Origin: Thetidibacter halocola
GTDB lineage: Bacteria; Pseudomonadota; Alphaproteobacteria; Rhodobacterales; Rhodobacteraceae
Assembly (NCBI RefSeq): GCF_018224955.1
Contig: NZ_JAGTUU010000003.1
Coordinates: 434,001 to 498,000, forward strand
Direction of reading: 5' to 3'
DNA: 64,000 nt
The notes under the pieces are model-generated. The model was not told the DNA's origin. It did no database searches and worked only from the letters and a program-made list of their open reading frames with translations. Numbering within the stretch: the stretch's first letter is position 1; the number at the start of each line of letters is the position of its first letter. Shown piece by piece: positions 9,860 through 18,699 of this stretch. The position numbers and the translations under genes were made by a program.

Positions 9860-10666
9860 TCACAGCCGGGCGACGACCCGACGGATGGTGTCCGCGACCT
9901 TGTCGGGGACCTCGAGTGGCGTGAAATGGCGGGCGCCTGGCAGTTCCGTCAGCCGCGATTGCGGGATGGCCGCCTGCAACGCCTGCGCCATGGCGACCGG
10001 GGTGGCGTAATCCTCTTCGCCGACCATGATCTCGACCGGCGTCGCCAGGGCGCCCAACCCTGCGCGCAGGTCGCAGCGGCCCAGCATGCGGCAGGTCTCG
10101 AGGTAGGCGTCCACGTCGTTGTTCAGGAAGATGCCGACCGGGAGTTCCACCTTGTCCGGATTTTGCTGGCGAAAGGCGTCGCCGAACCAGCGTGTCTTTT
10201 GGAAATCGACCAGCGAGGCGAGGCCCGAGACCTTGGCTTTCTGCCCCCGGTCTTCCCAGGCCGCGTCGGCGCCCTCGCCATACCAGGCGGTCGTGTCGAT
10301 CAGGGCAAGGCCGGCCGTGCGCTCGGGAAACTGCTGGGCAAAGGCCAGCGCCACACATCCGCCCATCGACGCGCCGCCGACGATGGCCCTGTCCCAGCCG
10401 AGCGCGTCCAGGACCGAGGCGAGGTCCTGCGCGAAAAGCCCGGCGGTGTAGGGGCCGGCGGGCTTGTCGGAGGCGCCATGCCCGCGGCAGTCGATGGCCA
10501 GCACGGCGCAGTCCGGCACGAGGTGTGCCGCGGTCTCGGCCCAGAAATCGGCGGTCATGGCCAGCGCATGGACCAGTGCCACGCGCTGCGCCGCCTCCGG
10601 GTCGCCCCAGACCCGGTAGGCGATCCTTGTGCCATCCTGCGCGGTCGCGAATTGCTGTTCAGTCAT
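9860..10666 (-). CDS. alpha/beta-fold hydrolase (3-oxoadipate enol-lactonase-like)
   Basis: A 268-residue alpha/beta hydrolase. The nucleophile elbow is GGASMGGCVA (Ser in G-A-S-M-G), the likely acid is in VGEEDYATP, and the catalytic histidine is in GARHFTPLE. The oxyanion region HALAMTADFW and the DCRGHGASDKP segment match the PcaD/enol-lactonase and carboxylesterase subgroup. The start has AAAGGA at a workable distance. It sits 14 bp after the TPP enzyme on the same strand, so the two are almost certainly co-transcribed. A role in hydrolysing a lactone, ester or C-C bond of the pathway intermediate fits the context, but the exact reaction is not determined by sequence. Confidence 0.85.
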   Translation of the reverse strand: MTEQQFATAQDGTRIAYRVWGDPEAAQRVALVHALAMTADFWAETAAHLVPDCAVLAIDCRGHGASDKPAGPYTAGLFAQDLASVLDALGWDRAIVGGASMGGCVALAFAQQFPERTAGLALIDTTAWYGEGADAAWEDRGQKAKVSGLASLVDFQKTRWFGDAFRQQNPDKVELPVGIFLNNDVDAYLETCRMLGRCDLRAGLGALATPVEIMVGEEDYATPVAMAQALQAAIPQSRLTELPGARHFTPLEVPDKVADTIRRVVARL

Positions 10667-10680
10667 CGCGAAGTGTCCTT

Positions 10681-12438
10681 TCAGTCGAAGTCCTGCATCG
10701 GCGCGCCGATGTATTCTGGCCGCACCTGCACATCGAGCACCACGGCCTTGCCTGCGGCAGCCTTGTCCAGCGCATCGGCCAGCGCGGCGTCCAGGTCTTC
10801 GAGCTGGGTCACGCTGTCCGGGGAATGCAGGCCAAGGCTGCGCGCAAGGCCGGGCAGGTCTGGTTCGGGGTCCTGCATGCGCTGGCCGATCGGCGCGTTC
10901 TCGACCGCGCGGCCACGCTTGCGGGCCACTTTGATCTGGTGGTCCTCGTCGTTGTAGTAGGAGTGGTTGTTCGCCACGAGGAACAGGATCGGCAGGTTCA
11001 GCGTCACCGCGTTCCAGATCGCGGTCAGGCCCATCGTGTAATCGCCGTCGCCGATGATGGCGACCGCCACGCGCGGCGAGCCGATCTCGCGCAGGCCCAG
11101 CGCGACGCCGACCGCGATGGACGTGCCCGCGCCCAGGCCGCCGCCGCCGGTATGGCCGAGGAAGTCATGCGGATGCTCGATCCGGTTGGCGTTGGTGGGC
11201 CAGCCCAGCGGGCGCGAGACGATGGACAGGGCGCGGCCCTCGGACGCGCGTGAAAAGGCGCGGGCGAGGTCCATCAGGCCGATCTCGCCGCTGGTGTTCT
11301 GCGCCTCGTCCGACCACGCGCGCGGCGGCTGCGGCGCCGGGGCGGGGCGCGTGTCGCGCAGCCGGTCGATCAGGGCGCGGACGGTGGTCTCCGGCACGGT
11401 CGGGATGTTCACATCCGCCACGGGCAAGCCGCCGTAATCGGCGTTCCAGCCGCGATGGATGTGGAAATCGTTCGAGACGTTGATGACTGGCGGGCGCGGC
11501 GTTCCCGGCGGGAAGGCCAGCTTCAGCGCGTTGCCCGCGTCCAGCCAGTCCAGCATCAGGATCGCGTCGGCCGCGCGGATTTCCTCCAGCAGCTTGCCTT
11601 TCAGGCGCCAGCCGGTCTCGGCGATCAGGGCGGGGTGGGTGGTCGGGAAACCGGCGGGCAGTTTCATGTGGGTCGTGGTGCGCGCGCCCAGCATCTCGGC
11701 CAGGGTGACGCGGTCGGCAAAACCGTCCTCGCTGCGCGAGGCGCGGCCGCAGAAGATGAAGGGGCGTTTCGCCTTGGCCAGGATGTCCACCGCGCGGTCC
11801 AGCGCCTGCCGGGGCGGCTCGGCGTCCTCGGGTGCGTCATAGGCCGACAGCGGCTCCAGCGCCGGGACCGCGTCAAGCTCCATCTCCTGCACCGAGACGT
11901 CGAGGTTGATGTAGACCGGGCCGCTGGGCCGGGCGTTGGCCAGCATCACGCCGCGCCGGATGGATTCGACCGCCGCCTCTGGCGAGCCGGGCTGGTCGTC
12001 CCACTTGGTATAGTCGCGCACCAGCCCGCCCTGGTCCTGCGTGGTGTGGATCCACTCGATCCAGGGGCGGCGCTTGGCGGCGTCGATCGGCCCCGTGGCG
12101 CCCAGCACCAGCATCGGCGTCCGGTCGCACCAGGCGTTGAAGATGCCCATCGTGGCATGCATCAGCCCGACATTGCTGTGCACCGCCACGGCCAGCGCCT
12201 TGTCCGTGACCTTGGCATAGCCCTGCGCGATGCCGACCGCGTGTTCCTCGTGCATGCAGGTGATGATCTGCGGCGTCTGGTTGCCGAGATAGTTCACCAG
12301 CGAGTCGTGCAACCCGCGATAGCTGGCGCCCGGATTCAGGCAGATATACGGGAACTTCTGCTCGCGCAGCGCATCTGCGATGACATCGCTGCCATAGATC
12401 GTGTCGCCGGCGATGGCGTTGGGTTTCATTTCGGTCAT
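10681..12438 (-). CDS. thiamine-pyrophosphate-dependent enzyme (acetolactate synthase/decarboxylase family)
   Basis: About 585 residues with the three-domain layout of ThDP decarboxylases and carboligases. The PYR domain holds the cofactor-activating glutamate in MHEEHAVGIAQGYA and the HSNVGLMHATMG segment; the central domain lies around residues 200-340; and the PP domain has GDGDYTMG...NN, the ThDP/Mg signature, within about residues 455-490 (VANNHSYYNDEDH). AGGAG with 8-base spacing supports the ATG at 12436-12438 over the ATG two codons earlier. It follows the TTT transporter gene by 49 bp and precedes the hydrolase. It could decarboxylate a 2-keto acid or cleave a C-C bond in an aromatic catabolite. 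It is not a typical IlvB, because no small regulatory subunit is present. Confidence 0.87.
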   Translation of the reverse strand: MTEMKPNAIAGDTIYGSDVIADALREQKFPYICLNPGASYRGLHDSLVNYLGNQTPQIITCMHEEHAVGIAQGYAKVTDKALAVAVHSNVGLMHATMGIFNAWCDRTPMLVLGATGPIDAAKRRPWIEWIHTTQDQGGLVRDYTKWDDQPGSPEAAVESIRRGVMLANARPSGPVYINLDVSVQEMELDAVPALEPLSAYDAPEDAEPPRQALDRAVDILAKAKRPFIFCGRASRSEDGFADRVTLAEMLGARTTTHMKLPAGFPTTHPALIAETGWRLKGKLLEEIRAADAILMLDWLDAGNALKLAFPPGTPRPPVINVSNDFHIHRGWNADYGGLPVADVNIPTVPETTVRALIDRLRDTRPAPAPQPPRAWSDEAQNTSGEIGLMDLARAFSRASEGRALSIVSRPLGWPTNANRIEHPHDFLGHTGGGGLGAGTSIAVGVALGLREIGSPRVAVAIIGDGDYTMGLTAIWNAVTLNLPILFLVANNHSYYNDEDHQIKVARKRGRAVENAPIGQRMQDPEPDLPGLARSLGLHSPDSVTQLEDLDAALADALDKAAAGKAVVLDVQVRPEYIGAPMQDFD

Positions 12439-12487
12439 GGACATGTCTCCTGAACGGGATCGAGAGGGGCGGCGCGCGGTGGCCGCC

Positions 12488-14482
12488 TCAGAGGATGCGG
12501 CCGGTGGCCGAGCGCAACGCCGGGATCAGATCGCCCAGCAGCGATTGCGGCCACGGAACGTGAAGGATCGTCTGGAACAGCAGGAACAACGCCACCACGA
12601 AGGGCACGACGATCAGCACGGCGCGCTTCGGGCGGGTTTCCCCCTCGAACACCATGTAGGCCAGCGCAAAGACCGTGATCGCGGGCAGCATCCCCACCAG
12701 CTTGACCGCTACGACAAGGCTGGTCAGCCACGCGACCTGTACCAGGATCGCGCGCAGCGGTTGCTCGTAATCCGCGGCGGGCAGGGGGATCTTGCCCATC
12801 AGGCGGAACACCGTGTAGGCGCCGGCAAAGAACAGTCCCGCATAGGCGATGCTTTGCGGCAGCATCCGCGCCGACAGCTCCCACCCGGCAGAGGACAGCA
12901 GCACGTAGACGAACAGCGAGACGACCCCGGCCCAGACCGCGATATCGCCGTAGAAGCCGCGATTGCGCGGGTGATAGACCCGGCCCATCGCGGCCTTGCC
13001 GCCCGCCGAGCGCCCGACAAAGCGCGTCACCAGCGGCGTCAGCAGCATCAGCGCCATGATGCACAGCAGCACCAGCGGCACCGGCCGCAGCATCCACTCC
13101 GCTCCGTAGCGCAGGTGTGAGATGAACAGGTAGTTCTCGATCAGCCCGCCCAGCACGAAGGCCAGGATCAGCGGCGGGCGCGGCCAGCCGAGGCGCTTCA
13201 TCACGATGCCGATCACGCCGAACACGAACAGCACGATCAGGTCGGCATAATCCTTGGAGCCCTGGTAGGCGCCGACGATCATGATGCCCAGCACCAGCGG
13301 CACGAGGAACCCGGCCCGGATGGTGGCAAGACGGGCAAAGTAGCCCGCCAGCAGCAGGCAGGTGCCGGCGCCCAGGATGTTGGCCAGCGCCACCGTCCAG
13401 ATCAGGGTAAAGGTCACGTCCAGCTGGCTGCCCAGCATGTTCGGTCCCGGCGCGATGCCGTGGATCAGGAAAGCGCCGAGCAGGATCGCCATCGAGGCGG
13501 AACCGGGCACGCCGAAGACAAGGGTGGGCACCAGCGCGCCGCCTTCCTTGGCGTTGTTTGCGCTTTCAGAGGCGATGACGCCGCGCACGTCGCCCTTGCC
13601 GAAGGTCTCGTGCGAATTCTTGATGCTGCGCGAGGCATAGCCGTAGGCGATCCAGTCGATCACGTTGGCGCCGATGCCGGGCACGGCGCCCAGGAACGTG
13701 CCGATCGAGGCGCAGCGCAGCACCAGCCACCAGTTCCTGACCACGTCCATCGCGCCCTTGATCTGCTGCCAGGGGTCGGCCTTTGCGTCGCTTTGCGAAA
13801 TCGCCTTCTTCGAGGCGCCAAGGTCGATCATCTCGGGGATCGCGAACAGGCCCAGCGCCACCGCGACCAGCGACAGCCCGTCCCACAGGTAGAAGCTGTC
13901 GAAGGTCCAGCGCAGCGTGCCGGTTTGCGATTCGTCGCCGATGGTCGCCAGCAGCAGACCCAGCGAGGCCGCGACGAGGCCCTTGAACAGCGCGCCGTGG
14001 CTGAGGGTCACGATCAGTGTCAGGCCAAGCAGGCAGATGGCCAGCAGTTCGGGCGTGCCCACCGCCAGCACGAAGGGCCGCAGGATCGGAATCGCCAGTG
14101 CCAGTGCCAAGGCGCCAAAGAGCCCGCCGATAACCGAGGCGGTGAAGGCCGCGCCATAGGCCCGGCCGGCCTCGCCCTTCTTGGCCATCGGGTGCCCGTC
14201 GAGCACCGTCGCGGCCGAACCCACTGTCCCCGGAACGCCGAACAGGACCGCCGGAATGGTGTCCGATGTGGTGGTTACCGCCTGCACCCCGACCAGGAAG
14301 GCCAGCGCGGTATACGGGTCCATCGCGAAGGTGAATGGCAAAAGCAGCGATAGGCCGACGAGGCCGCCGATGCCGGGAATCACGCCGATCAGAAGCCCCA
14401 GAAAGGTCCCGATGGCGACGAATAGAAGGCGCGTTGGATCTCCGATGATGACCAAGGCGTCCAGTGCGGCATCCCAAACCAC
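12488..14482 (-). CDS. tripartite tricarboxylate transporter, fused TctA-TctB
   Basis: The membrane component of a TTT (Tct) solute carrier. The first ~500 residues are TctA: many hydrophobic helices with LIGVIPGIGGLVG, TSDTIPAVLFGVPGT and the second half-repeat AVPGIGANVIDWIAYG plus TLVFGVPGSASMA. The last ~150 residues (from about YHPRNRGFYGDIAVW) form four membrane helices like TctB, which is normally a separate gene. The start is GTG at 14480-14482 with GGGAGGAG upstream. The periplasmic binding subunit TctC is divergent at 14683, with the shared operator region between them. TTT systems import di-, tricarboxylates or aromatic acids such as terephthalate. The fusion means all three subunits are accounted for. 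Confidence 0.92.
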   Translation of the reverse strand: MVWDAALDALVIIGDPTRLLFVAIGTFLGLLIGVIPGIGGLVGLSLLLPFTFAMDPYTALAFLVGVQAVTTTSDTIPAVLFGVPGTVGSAATVLDGHPMAKKGEAGRAYGAAFTASVIGGLFGALALALAIPILRPFVLAVGTPELLAICLLGLTLIVTLSHGALFKGLVAASLGLLLATIGDESQTGTLRWTFDSFYLWDGLSLVAVALGLFAIPEMIDLGASKKAISQSDAKADPWQQIKGAMDVVRNWWLVLRCASIGTFLGAVPGIGANVIDWIAYGYASRSIKNSHETFGKGDVRGVIASESANNAKEGGALVPTLVFGVPGSASMAILLGAFLIHGIAPGPNMLGSQLDVTFTLIWTVALANILGAGTCLLLAGYFARLATIRAGFLVPLVLGIMIVGAYQGSKDYADLIVLFVFGVIGIVMKRLGWPRPPLILAFVLGGLIENYLFISHLRYGAEWMLRPVPLVLLCIMALMLLTPLVTRFVGRSAGGKAAMGRVYHPRNRGFYGDIAVWAGVVSLFVYVLLSSAGWELSARMLPQSIAYAGLFFAGAYTVFRLMGKIPLPAADYEQPLRAILVQVAWLTSLVVAVKLVGMLPAITVFALAYMVFEGETRPKRAVLIVVPFVVALFLLFQTILHVPWPQSLLGDLIPALRSATGRIL

Positions 14483-14524
14483 GTCTTTGCTCCTCCCCGA
14501 GTCCTGACGTCCGACTTCTTATAC

Positions 14525-14569
14525 CAATCAAATCTGATTGCATACTGATATATTGTATGACAGTATAAC
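14525..14569. promoter_or_regulatory. operator candidate A in the tctA/tctC divergent region
   Basis: TTGTATGACAGTATAAC (14553-14569) differs at only two of 17 positions from the start of the motif at 28505 (TTGTATAACAGTATGAC). It is preceded by a perfect palindrome CAATCA-AATC-TGATTG (14525-14540), and ATACTG (14543-14548) pairs with CAGTAT (14561-14566). The position between two divergent transporter genes fits a regulator-binding site. Inferred regulator: the GntR protein at 18700. Confidence 0.6.
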
Positions 14570-14682
14570 GCTAATTCGGGAGTGCGTGCCACCTGTCATC
14601 AGACCAGCGGCGCGTTTCTCGGGTCTAGCGGGCGCCGGGCCAGGGCGCGGGGCTGCCCGTCAAATCCAGGGAGGAGGAAGAA

Positions 14683-15741
14683 ATGAACCTTATTCGGTCT
14701 GTCAGGCATGGACTTGCGGTGGCCTCGGTTGCGGCCACCATGTCGCTTGCCGGCGCCGCGGCTCATGCCGACGCCATCGAGGATCTTTATGCCGGCGAAA
14801 CGATGACCATCGTCATCGGCCATCCGCCGGGCGGGTCCTATGACCTTTATGCACAACTGGCGGCGGCTCACCTGGGCAAGTTCATCCCGGGCCAGCCCAA
14901 CGTGATCGTCCAGCACATGCCGGGCGGCGGCGGGCGCAAGGGCGCGGCCTTCTTCATCAACAACACCGATCCCGACGGCAAGACAGTCGCGATCCTGCCC
15001 GACACGCTGGGCCATACCGAGCTGCTGGACCCGTCGCGCGCCGACTGGAAATCGGCCGAATTCCGCTATATCGGCCGCTTCGCCCCGGCAAACGCCGCCT
15101 TTGTCGTGCGCAAGGACGCGCCGGCGACCACCATCGAGGAGATGAAGGAAAAGGAGATCATCGTCGCCTGCACCGGCAAGGGGTCGCGCAGCGGCCAGCA
15201 GCCGACCGCCATCGCCAACATGGCGGGTCTCAAGCTGAAGGTGATCTGTGGCTATCAAGGGTCGGCGCCGGCCAAGCTGGCGACCCTGCGCGGCGAGACG
15301 GACATGACGTCGGAGAACTGGGCCGCGCTGGCGCAGGATACGACTGATCTCGACAACGGTGACCTCAAGGTGGTGTTCCAGGCCGGTCTGGTCCGCGACC
15401 CGGACCTGCCCGACGTTCCGCTGCTCTTTGAACTGACCGACGATCCCGATGCCAAGGCAGTCCTGCGGTTCATCTCGGCCGGTGCTCCGGTCGGGCGGTC
15501 GATCATGGTGCATCCGGGCACGTCCGAGGACATCATCGCCGCGCTGCGCACCGCCTTCCAGGCCATGCTGGCGGATCCCGATTTCATCGCCGACGCCAAG
15601 CAGCGCGGCGCGATCATCGATCCGGAAACCGGTGAATACGTCGAGAGCGTCATGCAGGAGATCATGGCGGCCAGCCCCGACTTGATCGCCGCGGCCATGG
15701 CGGCGATGGACGACTCTGCCGCCACCGAAGTCGCGCAGTAA
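14683..15741 (+). CDS. TTT transporter periplasmic substrate-binding protein (TctC/Bug family)
   Basis: A 352-residue extracytoplasmic solute receptor. Residues 1-30 form a Sec signal peptide (basic RSVRHG, hydrophobic core ASVAATMSLAGAAAHA, cleavage near AHADA). The mature part has the Bug-type features GHPPGGSYDLYAQLAAAHLGKF, VQHMPGGGGRKGA and a C-terminal lobe with PGTSEDIIAALR. It should capture the carboxylate for the TctA-TctB fusion encoded divergently. The ribosome site GGGAGGAGGAAG lies directly upstream of the ATG. A strong hairpin at 15762-15789 separates it from ubiD and probably lowers downstream expression relative to this abundant periplasmic protein. Confidence 0.93.
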   Translation: MNLIRSVRHGLAVASVAATMSLAGAAAHADAIEDLYAGETMTIVIGHPPGGSYDLYAQLAAAHLGKFIPGQPNVIVQHMPGGGGRKGAAFFINNTDPDGKTVAILPDTLGHTELLDPSRADWKSAEFRYIGRFAPANAAFVVRKDAPATTIEEMKEKEIIVACTGKGSRSGQQPTAIANMAGLKLKVICGYQGSAPAKLATLRGETDMTSENWAALAQDTTDLDNGDLKVVFQAGLVRDPDLPDVPLLFELTDDPDAKAVLRFISAGAPVGRSIMVHPGTSEDIIAALRTAFQAMLADPDFIADAKQRGAIIDPETGEYVESVMQEIMAASPDLIAAAMAAMDDSAATEVAQ

Positions 15742-15761
15742 CCCACGCGACATGAGCGATG

Positions 15762-15795
15762 GAAGCCGCGCGAGAGGTTGCGCGGCTTCTTTCTT
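15762..15795 (+). terminator. terminator/attenuator between tctC and the UbiD gene
   Basis: GAAGCCGCGC (15762-15771) pairs perfectly over 10 bp with GCGCGGCTTC (15780-15789) around an 8-base loop, followed by TTTCTT. This is a good intrinsic terminator or mRNA-stabilising hairpin between two co-oriented genes. Confidence 0.75.
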
Positions 15796-15850
15796 GCCGA
15801 CCCCCTGAAAAGCCGCCAGACCTGAACGACCCCATCCGGAGATCCGATCC

Positions 15851-17494
15851 ATGGCCCACAACCGCGACACCAACGCCCCGGGCGACCTGCAGGAGCATCT
15901 TGCCCGACTCGAAGAGCGCGGCCTGCTGACCCGCATCCAGCGCGCCATCGACAAGGACAGCGAATTGCATCCGCTGATGCGCTGGCAGTTCCAGGGCGGC
16001 CTGCCGGAAGAGGATCGCCGCGCCTTCCTGTTCACCGACGTTCACGACGCCAAAGGCCGGGCCTATGACATCCCGGTGACCGTTGGCGCGCTGGCGGCCT
16101 CGCCGGCGATCTACGCGGCGGGCCTGGGCGTCGAGGTCTCCGACATTGGCGATGTCTGGGTGCGGGCAATGGAAAAGCCCATCAAGGCCGAGGAGGTCGC
16201 CTCGGGCGCCTGCCAGGAGATCGTCCTCACGGGTGAGGACCTGACGCGGCCCGGCGGCGGCATGGCGGCGCTGCCGGTGCCGGTCTCGACCCCCGGGTTC
16301 GACGCGGCGCCCTACCTGACCGCGACGCTGGTGGTGACGAAGGACCCGGAAAATGGCGTGCAGAACATGGGCACCTATCGCGGCATGCTCAAGGCACAGG
16401 ACCGTTTGGGCGTGCGCATGGCCAGCCGCCTTGGCGGTGCGGGCGGCTACCTGCACTGGCTGAAATACAAGGAGCGCGGCGAAAAGATGCCGGTGGCCAT
16501 TGTCGTCGGCTGCGCGCCGGCGGTGCTGTTCACCGGCCCGCAGAAACTGGCCATCGACGTCGATGAACTGGACGTGGCTGGCGGGCTGATCGGGCGGCCG
16601 GTGCAAACCGTGCGTTGCAAGACGGTGGACCTGATGGTGCCCGCCGACGCCGAGATCGTGATCGAAGGCGAGATCGCCACCGATTACCTCGAGCCCGAGG
16701 GGCCGTTCGGCGAAAGCCACGGGCACGTCGCGCTGGAAGACTTCAACATGTCGATGAAGGTCACGGCCATCACGATGCGGAAGAAGCCCGTATTCATCTC
16801 GATCGTCAGCCAGGTCACGCCCAGCGAAAGTTCCGTGCTGAAGAAGGTGGCCTACGAGCCGCTGTTCTTCAACCATCTGAAGAAGGTGCTGAACGTGAAG
16901 GGGATCAAGCGGGTTGTCATGCACGAGCCCTTGACGAACATCCGCAAGGTGATCTTCCTGCAATTCGACCGCAGCGCGCCGCAGACCGAGGTCTGGCGCG
17001 GGTTGCAGGGCGCGGCATCCTTGCAGGCGCAATGCGGCAAGGTGGTGATCGCGGTTTCGGACGACATCGACCCGAACAACGCCGACGCGATCTTCTGGTC
17101 AATCGCCTACCGGTCGAACATCACGACCGACGTGCATGTGACGCCCTATCGCTCGGGCGGGCACGGGCCGAAATCGGGGGGCAAGACCGCCGACGGTACG
17201 CTGATGATCGACGCGACGCTGAAGGGGAACATGCCGCCGCTGGCGCTGCCCGCCGAACGCTACATGACCCGGGCGAAGGAGATATGGGAGGAATTGCAGC
17301 TGCCCCGGATCACCCCGCAATCGCCCTGGCACGGCTATGAACTGGGCGACTGGGACGGGCTTTGGACGAGTTTCGCCGACCGCGCGGTCGCCGGCGACTG
17401 GGAAGAGAACGGGCGCCAGACCGAAACGCGCCAGCGCGGCGGGATGAAGCCCGAGACGCCTGCGCGCGACATCGAACGCGAGGGTTCGCGCTAG
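15851..17494 (+). CDS. UbiD-family (de)carboxylase
   Basis: A prenylated-FMN-dependent decarboxylase of 547 residues acting on aromatic, heteroaromatic or alpha,beta-unsaturated acids. The catalytic R-E-E triad is visible as Arg177 (MGTYRGML), Glu283 and Glu288 (EPEGPFGESHGH). Other family segments are DLTRPGGGMAALPVP, the FTGPQKLAIDVDELDVAGGL region and TPSESSVLKK. The cofactor would be made by the UbiX homologue at 19390. The location beside a carboxylate transporter and GntR regulator, and far from ubiquinone genes, argues for a catabolic enzyme rather than ubiquinone synthesis. CGGAG precedes the ATG. The substrate is not predictable with confidence. Confidence 0.93.
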   Translation: MAHNRDTNAPGDLQEHLARLEERGLLTRIQRAIDKDSELHPLMRWQFQGGLPEEDRRAFLFTDVHDAKGRAYDIPVTVGALAASPAIYAAGLGVEVSDIGDVWVRAMEKPIKAEEVASGACQEIVLTGEDLTRPGGGMAALPVPVSTPGFDAAPYLTATLVVTKDPENGVQNMGTYRGMLKAQDRLGVRMASRLGGAGGYLHWLKYKERGEKMPVAIVVGCAPAVLFTGPQKLAIDVDELDVAGGLIGRPVQTVRCKTVDLMVPADAEIVIEGEIATDYLEPEGPFGESHGHVALEDFNMSMKVTAITMRKKPVFISIVSQVTPSESSVLKKVAYEPLFFNHLKKVLNVKGIKRVVMHEPLTNIRKVIFLQFDRSAPQTEVWRGLQGAASLQAQCGKVVIAVSDDIDPNNADAIFWSIAYRSNITTDVHVTPYRSGGHGPKSGGKTADGTLMIDATLKGNMPPLALPAERYMTRAKEIWEELQLPRITPQSPWHGYELGDWDGLWTSFADRAVAGDWEENGRQTETRQRGGMKPETPARDIEREGSR

Positions 17495-17535
17495 ATGCCG
17501 GTCCGGCGGCAGGCGCCGGGCAGAAGGGCCCGGCC

Positions 17536-18621
17536 GTGAGGCCCGGCGGTGGCGGCATCGCGCGGGTGGACTGGCCCGTTCTGCGCCGGGTTCTTCTGGC
17601 GCTGGCTCTGGGCCTGGCGGGTGGGCTGCTGTTCGAATGGCTCAGGGCGCCTCTGCCCTGGATGCTGGGGCCGATGGTCTTCAACACGCTTGCCGCGGTT
17701 CTGCGCCTTCCGGTCCGCGGGCCTGTCCTGTTGCGGCCCTACGTCGTCGTCGTGATCGGGGTGATGCTGGGCGCGGGATTCACGCCCGAGCTTTTCTCGC
17801 AGGTCGGGGCCTGGGCCGTTTCGCTGGCCTTTCTCGCCGTCTACCTGGTCGTCTCGGGCCTGATCGTGGTGCCGTATTATCGCCACGTCGCCGGGTTCGA
17901 CAAGGTGACGGCCTATTTCTCGGGTATGCCGGGCGGATTGAACGAGATGGTTGTGCTCGGCCGCGACGCGGGCGGGGATGACGGCCGGATCGCGCTGGCC
18001 CACGCGGCGCGGATCGTGATCGTGGTCTCGCTGGTCGCGGTCTGGTTCCGGCTGATCGCGGGCTACGACCTGGGCGACCGGTCGCAGTTCGGGAAATCCT
18101 TTGCGGTGATCCCGTGGCTGGACCTGGGGGTGCTGGCGGGCTGCGGCGTCCTCGGCTTCTTCCTGGGGCGGTTGCTGCGCCTGCCGGCGCCGACGCTGAT
18201 CGGCCCGATGATCCTGAGCGCCATCGCCCACCTGACCGGGCTCAGCCAGAACCCGCCGCCGAGCGAGATCGTCACCGTCGCGCAGCTGTTCCTCGGCACC
18301 ATAATCGGCTGCCGCTTTGTCGGGGCGGGCGCGGGCGCGATCGGCCGCGCGCTGCTGGTCAGCCTTGGCGGGACCCTGATCATGCTGACCATCACCGTCC
18401 TGTTCGCGGTTGTCCTGCATGGTGCGTTCGGCCAGCCCACGGAACAGGTCCTGCTGGCCTATTCGCCCGGCGGCCTGGCCGAGATGAGCCTTGTCGCCCT
18501 CGCGATGGATGCCGAGGTCGCCTATGTGGCGATTCACCACGTGATCCGTATCACCTTGGTCGTGCTTTTCGCGCCAGTGGTGTTCAGGATGATGCGCAAC
18601 CGATCCGACGACGCGGAATGA
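17536..18621 (+). CDS. AbrB-family membrane protein (putative transporter/regulator)
   Basis: About 361 residues, nearly all membrane helices, in two homologous halves as expected for the AbrB (PF05145) family, often mislabelled ammonia monooxygenase. Repeated motifs are LPWMLGPM and SGMPGGLNEMV in the first half, and APTLIGPMIL and SPGGLAEMSLVAL in the second. I use GTG at 17536 because AGAAGGG lies upstream; the frame is open across the preceding gene's end. The gap to the UbiD gene is only 41 bp, so co-transcription is likely. The physiological substrate of this family is poorly defined; here it may move the pathway substrate or product. Confidence 0.82.
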   Translation: MRPGGGGIARVDWPVLRRVLLALALGLAGGLLFEWLRAPLPWMLGPMVFNTLAAVLRLPVRGPVLLRPYVVVVIGVMLGAGFTPELFSQVGAWAVSLAFLAVYLVVSGLIVVPYYRHVAGFDKVTAYFSGMPGGLNEMVVLGRDAGGDDGRIALAHAARIVIVVSLVAVWFRLIAGYDLGDRSQFGKSFAVIPWLDLGVLAGCGVLGFFLGRLLRLPAPTLIGPMILSAIAHLTGLSQNPPPSEIVTVAQLFLGTIIGCRFVGAGAGAIGRALLVSLGGTLIMLTITVLFAVVLHGAFGQPTEQVLLAYSPGGLAEMSLVALAMDAEVAYVAIHHVIRITLVVLFAPVVFRMMRNRSDDAE

Positions 18622-18622
18622 C

Positions 18623-18631
18623 GTATGACAA
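18623..18631. promoter_or_regulatory. operator half-site B upstream of gntR
   Basis: GTATGACAA, identical over nine bases to the right half of the motifs at 22338 (reverse strand) and 28505, lies just after the AbrB-family stop and 69 bp before the GntR start. The left half is not conserved, so this may be a weaker autoregulatory half-site. Confidence 0.45.
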
Positions 18632-18699
18632 TACCATGCCGGGCCTTTCTATGGACCTCCTGGGCCGCTATACATATGCCGATATGACGGAGTGATAGT

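Noticed and set aside
10681-12438. Acetolactate synthase large subunit (ilvB)
   Set aside because: No ilvN-type small subunit, and the gene lies in a catabolic locus; only the ThDP-enzyme superfamily is supported.
17536-18621. Ammonia monooxygenase subunit
   Set aside because: The AbrB-family fold was historically misnamed this way; no AmoA catalytic features are present.
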